From contig JAMXBD010001048.1 in the NCBI GenBank assembly GCA_024138025.1, positions 186,001-250,000 on the forward strand: a stretch of 64,000 nucleotides of DNA, written 5' to 3'. Each line of letters opens with the position of its first letter. The first letter of the stretch is position 1. This DNA comes from Combretum micranthum (lineage: Eukaryota > Streptophyta > Magnoliopsida > Myrtales > Combretaceae). Positions 12,324 to 23,354 of this stretch are shown here, piece after piece. The notes under the pieces were generated by a model. It saw only the letters and a program-made list of their open reading frames with translations. It searched no databases and was not told the DNA's origin. Both the position numbers and the translations under genes were made by a program.

Positions 12324-15238
12324 ATGGCACCAAAAAGACAGCCTACACAATTCTAAGTAAGTACCCAAGCTCTTGATAATCTGTCTGCTGATGATAAGGA
12401 TAGATTTAATATGTTTTTATCCCAGAAAAAAGATTATAGAGAATGTTGTAATGAACTGGGGGTTATTAAGGAGTTTTGGCATGGAAGAAGACTTCCTCAT
12501 ATATGTTGAAGATGTTGTATGGAGAAAAGTTTTTGAAATTAGGGAGAATGTACATGCTGGCACTACTTTAGCCTTTATGGCTAGTTTGAATATGGAAGGG
12601 GAAGAGCCCAGCTTAGGTAGTATAGTAAGGTTCTATGCATTTGGAGAATACAAGGAGGTCCCAATGATGACGTTTATATGTGCTATGGAGCTGTATGAGG
12701 ATGAAGGATATCTGGAAGAACCAGAATTCTAGGAGCTGCCCCTTGAAATACCTGAAGAAGATTTCAGGAAATTTTTAGAGGAGGAGATTGAAGGAAGATT
12801 TGCTCCTTCAAGAACCACAGGGTCAAAATTTAGGAATAAAAATGTGCAAATGTTGCACTATATCCTGATAAAAAGCATATTCTCTAAGTTGGAAGGAGGG
12901 TCAATAGTCTCTGAAGCAGGGATGCACCTCATTATTAGCATAGTGAGAGGGATAAAGATAAATATAGGTTTATTGGTAGCCTATAGGCTCAAGTATCAAG
13001 CCACACTAAACTGCAAAGGAATATTCCTTGGTAGCTTGATCACAAGGATTTTAAAGAATTTAAGAATGTGGCCAGAGCAGGAGCCAACTGACCTAGTATG
13101 TAAATTTAAGGAGCTTCAAAAGAAGGCTTTTAGAAAATGGAGACTAGTAGAAGTAGGTACACAGTAGAAACAATGTTGGACCATGACCCACTAGTTGAGC
13201 TCCAGCCTTTTCAAGAATCAGTTGCACCAGCTAAAAAACAGGTATTTGAGACACATATCCCCATCCACAAGAAGAACCTCCTTACCACAACCTGAAGCTT
13301 CTACATTAGAAGCTCTACAACCCTCTTCAGCAAGTTTCCATAGATTGGAAATGAAGTTATTGAAATGAAAGGAAAGCTTGCTAATTTGGAAAAGAGTACA
13401 AAAGAGGGTATGGACAATCTTAGAAGTATGATGTCTAATATCTTGGATGTAGTCTCAAGGCTACTTCCATAACCCACAACATCCAAATCACCTTCTCCAC
13501 ACCTTATCTTGGCGGTCACATCTTGATGATAATGATGATGACAATGATGCTATACCACCATCTCCACATACACATACCTCACCCATATCATATACTGAAA
13601 CCGCACACACAGAAAACCCTGAAACAACCACAAATACACTCACCCCCTATACATACAAAACCATACACATCACCCCAAACACACATCATAAACACAAACC
13701 CATTACAGCAATTAGTTGAGTCACTTGCTTAGAACATTTCTGAGGACAATGAAGCCATTGTTCAACCACAACCTATTCTTTCATCCTAACCACCAATAAT
13801 GGAGGCTGTGCAATAAGCTCTAGTTGTTTATATATCTAAAAGAAGAAAAAGAACAAGGAAACTAGCAATAAAGAGAAAGAGAATGGTCCTTCTTGAAGAT
13901 TCAAAGTTAGATGAAGGTCCAGCACAACCACCCATATCAGAGACAATAGTGGAGCTGGTTTTTGTAGATGCTCCAGCTATTCCTCAAGAAGAACACTCTG
14001 ATAGTGAATACAACCTGAATCTGTTAAGTGATTTAGTCCAAAAGGTTGTACAAGAGACTGGTTTAGAAGAGCGGATGGCAACAGAGGACAGTCATTTGAA
14101 TAAAGAATCCAAGGAAGCTGTCATATTAAGAACAGAAATAATAGAGGAAGTAGCACCCCCACAAGAAATAGCCATAAAGCTAGTTTTAGTAGATGCTCTA
14201 GGTGTTTCATATGCTATGCCTCTTCAACAAGCACCTCCCAAGTGCGCAATTTTGGAATTGGTAGAAAAAATGGATGCTACAAAAAGAAGACAAGAAGAGA
14301 TAGATAAAGTACGACAAGAAAGGAGTCATGCAATGGAGTCATGGCAGAAAGAGTATAGAGAGAGAGAGGCTCAAAGGCAATTGGAGGAAGAAAGATGGTC
14401 CCAAGGAATCCCTGAGGAACACACTCCAACATGGCATCAACTTGAAACTTTCTACCCTCCACACGTCCAAATAGAAACAGCCACAGATCATGAAGAGGGG
14501 CATATTCAATCTGAAACCCTTGTGACTCATGATGCTCCACAACAATAGCAGCAGCTTCCTCTAGATGCTCCTCAAGACAAGGAGGACTCCCTCACAATAA
14601 CCCAATTATTGGAGGTTATAAAGGAGGAGAAGAAGAGAAAGATGAGGGAAGAAATTGACAAGAGGATTCATGAATCCCACAAGAGATCAGAGGGGCAAAC
14701 AAGGAGAATCTATCATATAAAGTCATATGTTACTGGAATTGAAGTTGGGAGGTTAACAAAAGCCATGGAGGCTGAAAAGAAGAAGAAAGCAGAAGCTTAA
14801 CTTCAAACTCCACCACAACCAGTAATTGAATCATCTCAGCTAGATATTATTGAAGCTCTTCAAGGAATAAAAGAAATGGCTGAAGATGATGAAGATCTCT
14901 ATGATGATAGCCTCCTATACAGTGATGATGAAGAGGAGAGGAGGAGAGAAGAAGAAGCCAAACAACAGAGATTGGCTTAGTTGGAAAGAGATGTTGCCCT
15001 TAAACAAAGACTACAATAAGAGCTGGATAGAGAAGAAAGGGCAGCACAAAAAAATAAAGCTCTTAGTCCTCTACCAAATTCTATTAGTGAAGCCCCTAGA
15101 AGCTCAGCCATTAAAGGTAGTGGTAGATCTAATGAAAGAGGCAGAGGTAGGATTAATAATAGAAGTAAAGGTAGAGGTAGAATAAATCACAGGGGTAGAG
15201 GACATAGAAGAAGGGGAAGGACTAGAGACCCCCTATGA
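12324..15238 (+). pseudogene. Decayed ORF2 of B: plant-transposon-type domain, coiled coils, Arg-Gly tail
   Basis: About 970 codons, of unknown function. The ATG at 12324 opens MAPKRQPTQF. A globular N-terminal half (12350-13165) contains LSADDKDRFNMFL, FYAFGEYKEVPMMTF and the segment FLGSLITRILKNL preceded by a helical IISIVRGIKINIGLLVAYRL stretch. From memory this pattern resembles what is annotated as a putative plant transposon protein domain; a profile search is needed to confirm. Next come a Pro/Thr/His-rich linker (13500-13880), an acidic Glu/Pro-rich part, two charged coiled-coil stretches (14270-14400 and 14610-14800) and a C-terminal tail rich in GRGR and RGR (15105-15236). Breaks: frameshifts near 12490 and 13165 and probably in the linker, plus stops at 12354, 12730, 14546, 14798 and near 14978 and 15017. 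From 13883 to 15238 one frame is used throughout, which supports real former coding. Confidence 0.7.
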
Positions 15239-15724
15239 GGACTTTCCCAGGCTAAGAAGAGGAAGAGAGAATGAATTTAGCATAAACTTCAGATATTGGC
15301 TAGGAATGGACCACTAGAAGTTCTTGTTTTTGATGTTTTATATTTAGGAAATGAATTATTTTTTTTATTTATGTCCTTGTAATATATGTATAGTTTGATT
15401 CTTTAATTCACTTTAATAAAATACAGATTCTTTCTTAATATTCTTTATGTTATATGTTTTGTTTCTTTTTGCATTACTCTTTGTCCATAACTCTATCGAG
15501 GCCCTGATTGAGCCTCGATAATAACATGTGTTTTTGCCAAGTTCTTTATGAATCACAGACTAGACAGGTCTCCACAAACAAAGTTGACCTCTTGAGCTTA
15601 CACAAGAGAGAAGTTTTCTTCACTTCTCAAATTCTTTTTAATTATGCTTTAAATGAACTCTGCTTTAATAATTTCAATCCCCTGACTGTTCACATAAATT
15701 ATAAACATTGCGGACAATGTTAGA

Positions 15725-15742
15725 CTTAAGTGTAGGGGAGGG
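15725..15742 (+). promoter_or_regulatory. Second polypurine-like tract in B
   Basis: CTTAAGTGTAGGGGAGGG shares its first 12 bases with the true PPT at 16778-16795 and lies about 1.05 kb upstream of it. It could act as an internal plus-strand primer or be a relic; its function is inferred. Confidence 0.5.
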
Positions 15743-16286
15743 TTAAACAAGATAAATGGGTCTACTAATTTAATAATTTGCATGAATAGAGTATGCACTG
15801 ATATAGATCAAGTTTCCCATACAAATTCATAAGAATTCAATGAAATGGTTAAAATTTGACAAAAAAATTTTCGAAGAAATCGCTTAGTTAAATGAATTAT
15901 GAAATTGTCTTGAAATTGAACAATTTTTACTTTGCTTAAATCAATTGACAGTATCCATGTGCAGTATTTTTATTCATTATTTAGTTTAGAATTTTAGAGC
16001 TGGAATTAGCTTAAGGTCCTTAGTAAGGCTACTCAAATTATCTTATTAAAGCTTAAATAATTAGTATGTTTCCCAAATTAGCCATTTTGAGAGCCATTTT
16101 AATTTATGGTGAATGATCAAATGATAATCATAACTTGATGATTTTTCCTTATGCATACTAACTAAAAACAAAACAAAAATTAAAAATGAAACATGTGCTT
16201 AAAATTGGAACAGGCTTGGGTTGGTCCCTTAGAAGAGCAACTTCTTGTCTCCTCATTCAATTTCAAAAGCCATAAAAAAAAAAAAC

Positions 16287-16343
16287 GAAAAGATGCAGGT
16301 AACACCCTCTCCAAAGGTAAAGAAAAGATGCAGGTAACACCCT
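16287..16343 (+). repeat. Two-copy 35-bp tandem repeat in the B 3' UTR
   Basis: GAAAAGATGCAGGTAACACC occurs at 16287 and again at 16322. The corresponding place in element C carries a longer 112-bp tandem repeat instead. Confidence 0.85.
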
Positions 16344-16777
16344 GTCCCTCTGAAGCTATAAATAATAAATAAAATTAAGGAATAAAAAGCACAAATAAGG
16401 AAAAAGATTCATAGGATGATTTGATGAACATGCATTCACTATAGATTACTTTTCTTAGAGAAATGATTAATAGATTACACACTTTAATATATAAGGGGAA
16501 AAAATGATTGAATTTCTTCTTATTTTGATTGATCTTTTGAATAATTTTTGCTTAAATTCCTTATTAAATAATGGAAGTAAAAGCTGATTTAATTAGATAA
16601 GCCAATTGATTCTTGCAAAAGTAAATTTATTTTAGTCAGTAAAGGTAATTAATTTTTCAGAATGCTAAGATGATTTGCGCTGGGATATTTAAGTCAAATA
16701 TACCATTCATGATTTTTTTTTCTTAAATAAGCCTTGTGATCTTTAATTTGTTTTATTTACTTAAGGACAAGCAAAGG

Positions 16778-16795
16778 CTTAAGTGTAGGAGAATT
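16778..16795 (+). promoter_or_regulatory. Polypurine tract of B
   Basis: CTTAAGTGTAGGAGAATT lies directly before the TGATAAG start of the 3' LTR. Expected primer for plus-strand DNA synthesis. Confidence 0.75.
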
Positions 16796-18572
16796 TGATA
16801 AGTCATTTTTACTTTATATTTTTCATAGGATTTTGAGCTTAATTTGCTAAGAATTTATGATAAAATCCCGCAAAAATTATGTTTTTGATAAATAATGTTG
16901 TTTTAAAGTTCTTAGAATCAAATAAGGAGTAATCAAGTGTTTTGATACAGATTTGGAGCAAAAATCACAATTAAAGTGAAAATGGCAGAAGTCGAGCCCT
17001 GTAAAGACACAGCCGAGGCCAAACGGAGAAAGAAGACAACAAAAATTGATCTATCAAGCCTCAAATGCAAGCCCTCGACATGACCCTCAACTTTAGTCGA
17101 AGTGATCAAGTATCATTCTGAAGAAAGTACATTATCAAGCGTCAAAGTCGAGCCTCAAAACTGACCATCGACAATTGTGTTGATAGACCAATTCTTCATC
17201 AGAATTACCTCAAGCCTCAACAATTTGACCCTCGACTATCTCAATTTTACCATCGATAGAGCAATGGACAAAAACACATAATTTACTTAGGAATTTCCTA
17301 AAGTCGAGCCTGATCTTACTGTATACAAGCCTTGACCAATAGAGCACGCGACCTCGATGAGTGTTTTCACAGCTCATTTGCGCGTGTGAAAAGTTATCAA
17401 ATTCTATTAGAAAGGATTTGTCAAATCCACTATGTGTCAAATAAAGATGGCCATGCTTTCTGTACCTAGTAGTCTATAAATAAACATGCAAGCGTGAATT
17501 ATGAAATATATACCAAAGGTGTAAATCAATATTAATGTAGAGTAGATTTCTGAAAGATTTTTGGGTGAAAGAATCTCTATTTCTTTTTACTTGAAAATTT
17601 CTTCTGTTTTCTGGGTAAAATCAATTTAACCCAATGTTTGTAATTTCTATGAATTTTTGAGCAATTAATAGATTAATCTTTTGAATTTTTTTTTTTATTT
17701 CTTCTTATTTGTGCTTATTTTGATAAATTCATGAAGAAATAAACTCCTACAGCTTAGGAATTATGAATCAAAGTCCTAATTTAGCCTGATTTCAAATGCG
17801 CTTTCAAGTAAATTTGATTGAGAGTTTGTAATTAATAACTTGAATTTAACTTATGGTTTTTAAAGGAATGGTGCATTCTTTTAGAGCCATGATTGATTTC
17901 AATTGAATAGATCTAGAGATCATTCAATTAGATAGATCTGTTGTTACTAATGTAGTCGATTCTAACTACCTCTTGCCGAGGAATGGGTGAAAACTTTATG
18001 TCATTTATTTTAAAAATTCATTGAGATGTCTTTTCAAAACAATGGATTCATATTCTTTATGCGAGTTTAATTGAAATTTTAGATTACTAGTTTTAGCCAG
18101 ATCTAGAACTACTAACTTCGAGAGAAGTTTTAGTTTAAATTAGAGAATCTGGCGGTATAAACGCACCATTTCAAACAACTTTTAAGAAGTTATTGTTCTT
18201 AAGCAATCATTTTGATAAGGAATGGTGAAGTGACCCTGAGCTACTATTTCATAGAAGTTATAGGCTTATTTCTCATTTTGCCCATTAAACATTTGTGAAT
18301 ATTTGTGACTTAGTATTGTTTTTTTCTTTATGGTTTTCTAAAATCTTTCTTTGGCTAGACAATAAATGGGATTGAGAGTATATTAGCTGCCAATCATTCC
18401 CTTGAGATCGACCTAAATCATTATCTATGCTACATTTTAGAGGTGCGCTTACCCTATGAGACCGTGGTTATTGGTTTAGAAAACATTTATAAATTTGAAA
18501 AACCGGTCAATGATCAGTGAAAATTGAACTTTGAATTTCACAATCACAACTAAACAAAACTCAAATCACACA
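16796..18572 (+). repeat. 3' LTR of element B
   Basis: A direct repeat of 7864-9654 with the same start, array (about 16985-17350), TATA box (17473-17485) and CACACA end. The two LTRs differ at many scattered positions and small indels, so the insertion is not recent. The sequence after 18572 is element C again. Confidence 0.85.
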
Positions 18573-18813
18573 AACCCAGTCGCTTCTTTTTGCTTTGTTT
18601 TCATTTAATTTTTATTGTTTATTTATATGCTTCAAAGTTGGAGAGGGTAAGGTTTTTTCCTTCTTAACTTTTTCTCTGGATGGGTTTTGGGCCGCTTCTT
18701 TTTGCTTTTTTTGTTATCATGCTTATTTAAAATTAAAAGAGGGGACAAGAAATTGGTCTTCTGAGAGACCAACCCTGCCCATTTCAATCATAAGCACATG
18801 GTGTTTTCATTTT
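18573..18813 (-). mobile_element. Element C internal region, continued, with a 112-bp tandem repeat
   Basis: Reverse-complement match to B positions about 16170-16300. The word GCTTCTTTTTGCTTT occurs at 18582 and 18694, a period of 112 bp. The unit in between matches 7750-7863 on the far side of element B, which shows that B landed inside a tandem array. Confidence 0.7.
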
Positions 18814-18989
18814 TGTAATATATTAAATAATTTTAAGTCGTAAGTGTTCACAAGCCACTAGATTCTAATATGCCTTTTATGTTGATGTTAAAAATAGTTT
18901 AAGTTTGATCAATTTCGTGTTAGAACAAGATTGGCATCAATTGGATTATTTTCTTAATTTCTGCAATAAAGGCAAGCATCTTTGATGAA

Positions 18990-19330
18990 GAACGCTGCCG
19001 GCCTATGTCTTAAGTTTGCCAGCTTACTCTGTAATACATTGTATGCCGCCTCCTAGAGAATCTACGCCGCCAGCGTACAGACGGCGTAGGATGGGAACAG
19101 CAGCGTTTTTTTTAACGCTGGGAGGAAAGCTGCCGACGCTCATAGGGTTTCTTCTCAACACCGGCATCAAAGCCGCTGGCGTAGGTCCAAGATTTGCCGG
19201 TGTATGAAGGGACGATTTGAATTCTGGGAATCAAAGCCCCGATGAACACTGCCAGCCTTCATGTAGATCTGGCCAGCGTATGGTGTAAGCTGGCAAAATC
19301 TGTAAGTATGTCACCGGCGTAGAGCCGACG
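18990..19330. repeat. GCCGCCGGCGTA-type array in LTR F1
   Basis: At least ten degenerate copies of a palindromic core (for example ACGCCGCCAGCGTA, GCCGCTGGCGTAGG, CACCGGCGTAGAG) lie in both orientations with irregular spacing. An open frame across 19016-19207 is a by-product of the GC-rich words and has no coding support. Confidence 0.8.
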
Positions 19331-19343
19331 TATGACCAAATTT

Positions 19344-19353
19344 CTATAAATAC
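19344..19353 (+). promoter_or_regulatory. TATA box of LTR F1
   Basis: CTATAAATAC lies immediately after the GC-rich array and before a purine/pyrimidine-mixed leader. Confidence 0.6.
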
Positions 19354-20994
19354 GAGACGCGAAAATCATTTTCAACAAACATTTCCTTATAACATATCCC
19401 CTTCGTATAAGAGAGTTCTGAAGCGTTCTTGGTGATTTAGGCCTGGAGGATCATTCGAAGGGTGTTACCAATTAAAAGTAAGTGATCTTAACCTTCTCAT
19501 TTGGAGTATATACAAATTTGTATAAGTATCTTAGGGTTTGGATGAATATTTCATGAAGGATTTTGAAGAATAAACCCTAGCTCGTGTTTGATCAGAATAA
19601 GAGAAGAAACAAGTATTATACGTTCTATATCAGTAAGTATAAGTTTTGAATCCTCTTTATACGAAATTGGACAGCTTTGATATTTCGATATTGATCATAT
19701 GAATGTTTTATAGGGTTTTGGTGGAAAATTCTTATTTAAGGTTTGAATATTCATTTCCTTGATATTATTGGAGGTGCTTGGGGTTATTGATCAGTATAAT
19801 TCGAGTTTGGGAAGTTCTGTATCAGGTTAGTTTAGATAGGTTGTTTTATGTTAAGATATTGTGATCATGTCTGTGTTTATATATACATATTGTAACAGGA
19901 CATTTGGAGTTTGTGATAAACTATTGTTGATGTGGATATAGGAGTTGGTGGAGATTGGGTTGACTTTGTTTGTTGGTATCAGATTTCAGAGGATTTAATT
20001 TATACTCCTAAGATTTGAAAGGTACGACCAATCCATTGTTTGTTGTATGTGCTTGTAGATTAGAATTCTTGTGAATGGATGTAGGAACAGAATTGCATAA
20101 TAAACTTAATAAATATTCGGCTTAATAATTGTTGTCTGGTTGTGATTGGCTTTGACCAGTAGAGACTGGCAGACAGTGATACTGGTGAGGCACCTGATGA
20201 TCTTAGTGTAAGGTTGTCCCGAGTGGACTCGTGCTAAGAAATGATTCTGGTAGAATTTAGGTGTTCAGGAATTGGGATGTTTGGGGAGTACCCACTCATA
20301 TATATGCATATGATTATTTATTTCAAATCAGTTGGTTGTTTTTATAGCAGTGTCTGAGTTACTCTGGGTTCAGGATTTACATATACAGATTCTGAACTGT
20401 GTTGTTTTGCTGAACTAAATTAGATAATAAACTATTGTATGCATTTAGTTTAGTTGCATTTACTTATACATGTTGTTTGTGCATAATCTTGCTTGAATTG
20501 GATTGGATATTATCGTACTAGGCTTCGCCGCTCATTCTATTACATTTCAGGTGCAGGTGATGATAATGTGATTTACGATCTTTCGGGTTTTGATATCATC
20601 TATGAGGATGGGGATGGCGTTAGCGGTCCTGACTACCCTGCTGATGACTAGTTATATAGTCATAAATGATATAGGATGGATCAGAGAAGACTTTAATGAT
20701 TAGTTTATAATTTGTTTATTGAAATTTTAAGTTGCATTTGGAGTTTTCATGTGGTGACAGTTTTAGGGCATGGTTTGACTTGTTGACCTGCAATTATGTC
20801 AACAATGTCTAGTTTGTTGATTATGGAAATTATATTCTTATCATATGATTTATTTTATTGAAGACTAAAATTTTATATATACCTTGAGAGTTATACAGGT
20901 GATATTCATGTTGTTTGTGGAAATTATAGCCTTAGCGTGTCCTAATCAAGAGGGGATACGTGACGGGTTGTAATGCCTTATTTTAGGGCGTTAA

Positions 20995-21174
20995 ATTTTC
21001 TTTTTAATTTTTGTTTTGTTTTTCGTTATGTAGAGTACAAGGGAAAGTCATCAAATTATGATCATCATCATTTGAACATTCATCAAAGATTACACGGCTC
21101 TCAAAATGACTAAATTAAAAAACATAGAGATCATTTAAGCTTTTACAAGTAAATTGAGTAGCCTTACTGGAGAC
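20995..21174 (-). mobile_element. Element C internal region, continued
   Basis: The reverse complement aligns with B positions about 16020-16180, including AGGCTACTCAA and CATTTTGAGAGCC. It ends where LTR E3 begins at 21175. More of C must lie beyond the window. Confidence 0.7.
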
Positions 21175-23354
21175 TGTAAGCCCTTAGATTTTTCAGTAAG
21201 TATAAGTAAACCCTAAGAATCGGAAGTCAAACCAGAACTCTAAAGTCAACTTAGTTCTACGTTAAGTCTAGTTAATATAGATCCAGTAATCCCGCGCACG
21301 AAACGTAGAAACAATAAAAATGAGATCATTTTGAATTATAGTTCAAAATTATATAAGAAAGCTTAAAAAGATCAGCTTCGCCAAAATTTAGTTCATTTCG
21401 GACTCAAACAGGATCAGTTTCTAAAATTAGGGTTCCGATAAGTGAAATAGTGAGAATACTCCAATAACATCGTTACACTTGTAATAATATAAGGATTTCA
21501 AAAATATCAGTTTTATAATTTTTGGATAACTAAAAATGTCTTATATCAACCATTTACGTGTATTTTCTTTATTACCTGTATTTTAATTGTCTAGTCTATT
21601 ATTCATTTACTATTTTACTATCTTTACTTTTTCGTACTACCTATTCTTACACTCTACCATACCTATTTTTTACAATTTACATTTCTCATAAAACTTTATT
21701 CACATCATACCTTATATATTATTACTTTCCACTACAAAAAATATAAAACAAGCAAATCCCTTTCTCTCCATCAACCAAAACCGGTGCCACTCTTCCCCAC
21801 ACATATCTAACTTTTAACTTTTTTATTTTATTTAATTACATGCAATTTTCACTCCAAAACTCTATAAATACCTCTTTCTTCCTTCATTCCTTCCCCACAC
21901 TTTCTTACCTTGACAAAACTCTATTAAATTTTCTCCTCAAATTCTCTCTCCAAAAATTCATTCCTAACTTCTTCATATTCCCACACCATCACTATCTTTT
22001 AATAACATCAACTTCTATTTCTTGCATGACCCATTTCTCTACCTTAGGTAAACTTTTCTTATGAATATATTCCATATGTTCATATTAATATAACATGACC
22101 ATAGTGTGTGTTTTCTAAACCTATGGGTTCTTATGGAAGCAATAATATGTTCATTTCTTGTTTAACAATGTTCAAATAATATTATTTTTGTTGTTCTAAC
22201 TTTCATATATATTACTAAGTATATTTATGTGTGTCTATATATATTCTTAGAGCCTATAAACTCACTAACCTAACCTTTTATTTATCATGCTCTTATATTC
22301 TTGCAATTTATTTATTTATTTCATACAATTTTATTAAGATTAGTCTTTTTAGTCTTAAACTTGTCCTTATCAAGTCAAAACAATTTTCTTTTCCTTTTCT
22401 CTTCTTTTCTTTTATGTGACTTGTCCATAATCTAATTCTAGGGAGCCTTGATACCAATCTAAGACTCCCATAATTTTCTTGCTTTTTTTTTCGAGACTAG
22501 TCTATCTCCAGTCTGGAAGCCTTGATAAAAGCTAGGACTTCCAATACTTGACTTTGTTTATATGTTTTTTTGCTTATTTAATTTTCTACATCTTTTATTT
22601 TCTATATAAGTTATTATTCTTTTTTTCTTATGTAATATAGTCATATGCTCATGATCATGCATAATCACTATATTGATGTCTAAATAAAAGAAGTTCTTTT
22701 CTTTTATTAAAAATTAAAACTAAAATCCTTACAAAAATGATTTTTGTTACTTAAGAAAAGTTTCCATTTAAAAATTAGGATTATAAATCAACAATATCCT
22801 TTCCAAAAATTTTAATGAGTTCATCATAGACCTTAAGAATTAATGTTATGAAAAGTTTTTTCATAAAATAGTTATAAAGTTCTTTTACTCTGTTTTTCAA
22901 AATAAAATAAAGTTATTATTAAATCTTAAGATTGATAATTCTTTACTATACAAGTTTTTCTTAAAAACTTACCTAAAAGAACTCATGCCAACACTGAACA
23001 CTCTAATTAAACAAATTTCTAAGTAACGTTAACTCACTAGTTAAGAAAAACACCTAGAAAAGTAATATCATTAAACAACCTAAAGTAACAAGTTTTCAAA
23101 AATATAAAAGCTTATTTTTATAAAGTCTATGAATTAGGAATGGCAGTGAAGATATAAAAAGTACTCATATGAAATAAACTAAAAACTTAGTTTTCATTTC
23201 AACAATTTACAAAGGGAAGTTATAGACTCCAATATTTAAAAAAGAGATTGTTTTATGAAAAACTATAGATTGGACAACAACACTTGAATCATGCATGTAA
23301 TTTGGGTTTAAATATGTATAAAAAGGATTCTTCAACTATATAAATATCTTAAAC
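21175..23354 (+). mobile_element. LTR E3 (T family), first segment
   Basis: It starts TGTAAGCCCTTAGATTTTTC, nearly identical to the start of LTR A, and follows A collinearly for 2.2 kb with moderate divergence. TATA box at 21860-21872. Interrupted at 23354 by LTR E2. The expected left TSD is GAGAC (21170-21174); its partner lies outside the window. Whether E3 is a solo LTR or the LTR of a longer element cannot be decided. Confidence 0.8.
21860..21872 (+). promoter_or_regulatory. TATA box of LTR E3
   Basis: CTCTATAAATACC, the same sequence and relative position as in LTR A. Confidence 0.65.

Larger units (their letters stand above)
15239..16777 (+). other. Long 3' untranslated region of B
   Basis: 1.5 kb with no coding frame. 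It holds a PPT-like tract at 15725-15742, a TCGAG-type inverted pair near 15496-15525, a 35-bp tandem duplication (16287-16343) and AT-rich sequence. Its last part matches the internal region of element C (7361-7863, 18573-18813 and 20995-21174) in reverse complement. Confidence 0.7.
7864..18572 (+). mobile_element. Element B: complete non-autonomous Athila-like retrotransposon, 10.7 kb
   Basis: Two direct LTRs (7864-9654 and 16796-18572), a tRNA-Asp-type PBS next to the 5' LTR and a polypurine tract next to the 3' LTR define a full element. The flanks are AACCA and AACCC, a TSD of 4 of 5 bases. Inside are a gag pseudogene (10053-11389) and a second decayed ORF (12324-15238). No protease, reverse transcriptase, RNase H or integrase motif was seen in any frame, so it would need proteins from an autonomous relative. 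The Athila assignment rests on the PBS, the gag and the LTR layout. Coding frames carry many TAG/TAA stops at likely Gln codons, consistent with old methyl-cytosine decay. Confidence 0.85.
18814..20994 (+). mobile_element. Solo LTR F1, 2.2 kb
   Basis: It starts TGTAATATATTAAATAA and ends GGGCGTTAA, flanked by ATTTT at 18809-18813 and 20995-20999. Both flanks are element C internal sequence that is contiguous in B. The terminal AA instead of CA and the simple TSD make the exact ends less certain. A GC-rich array (18990-19330) lies directly upstream of a TATA box (19344-19353). The downstream half has the GGCTTCG-CTCATT / TTTCAGGTG block shared with F2 and F3. No coding sequence. Confidence 0.65.

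Noticed and set aside
13883..14548. 221-codon frame as a complete separate gene
   Set aside because: The same frame continues through four stops to 15238 with uniform composition, so it is part of one decayed ORF2.
18990..19330. CRISPR-like array
   Set aside because: The words are degenerate, occur in both orientations and have no constant spacer length. The context is a plant LTR.
1284..23354. LTRs A and E3 as the two LTRs of one large element
   Set aside because: A has its own near-matching TSD and sits in the LTR of C, while E3 sits in C's internal region. The sequence between them belongs to C, B, D and F1.
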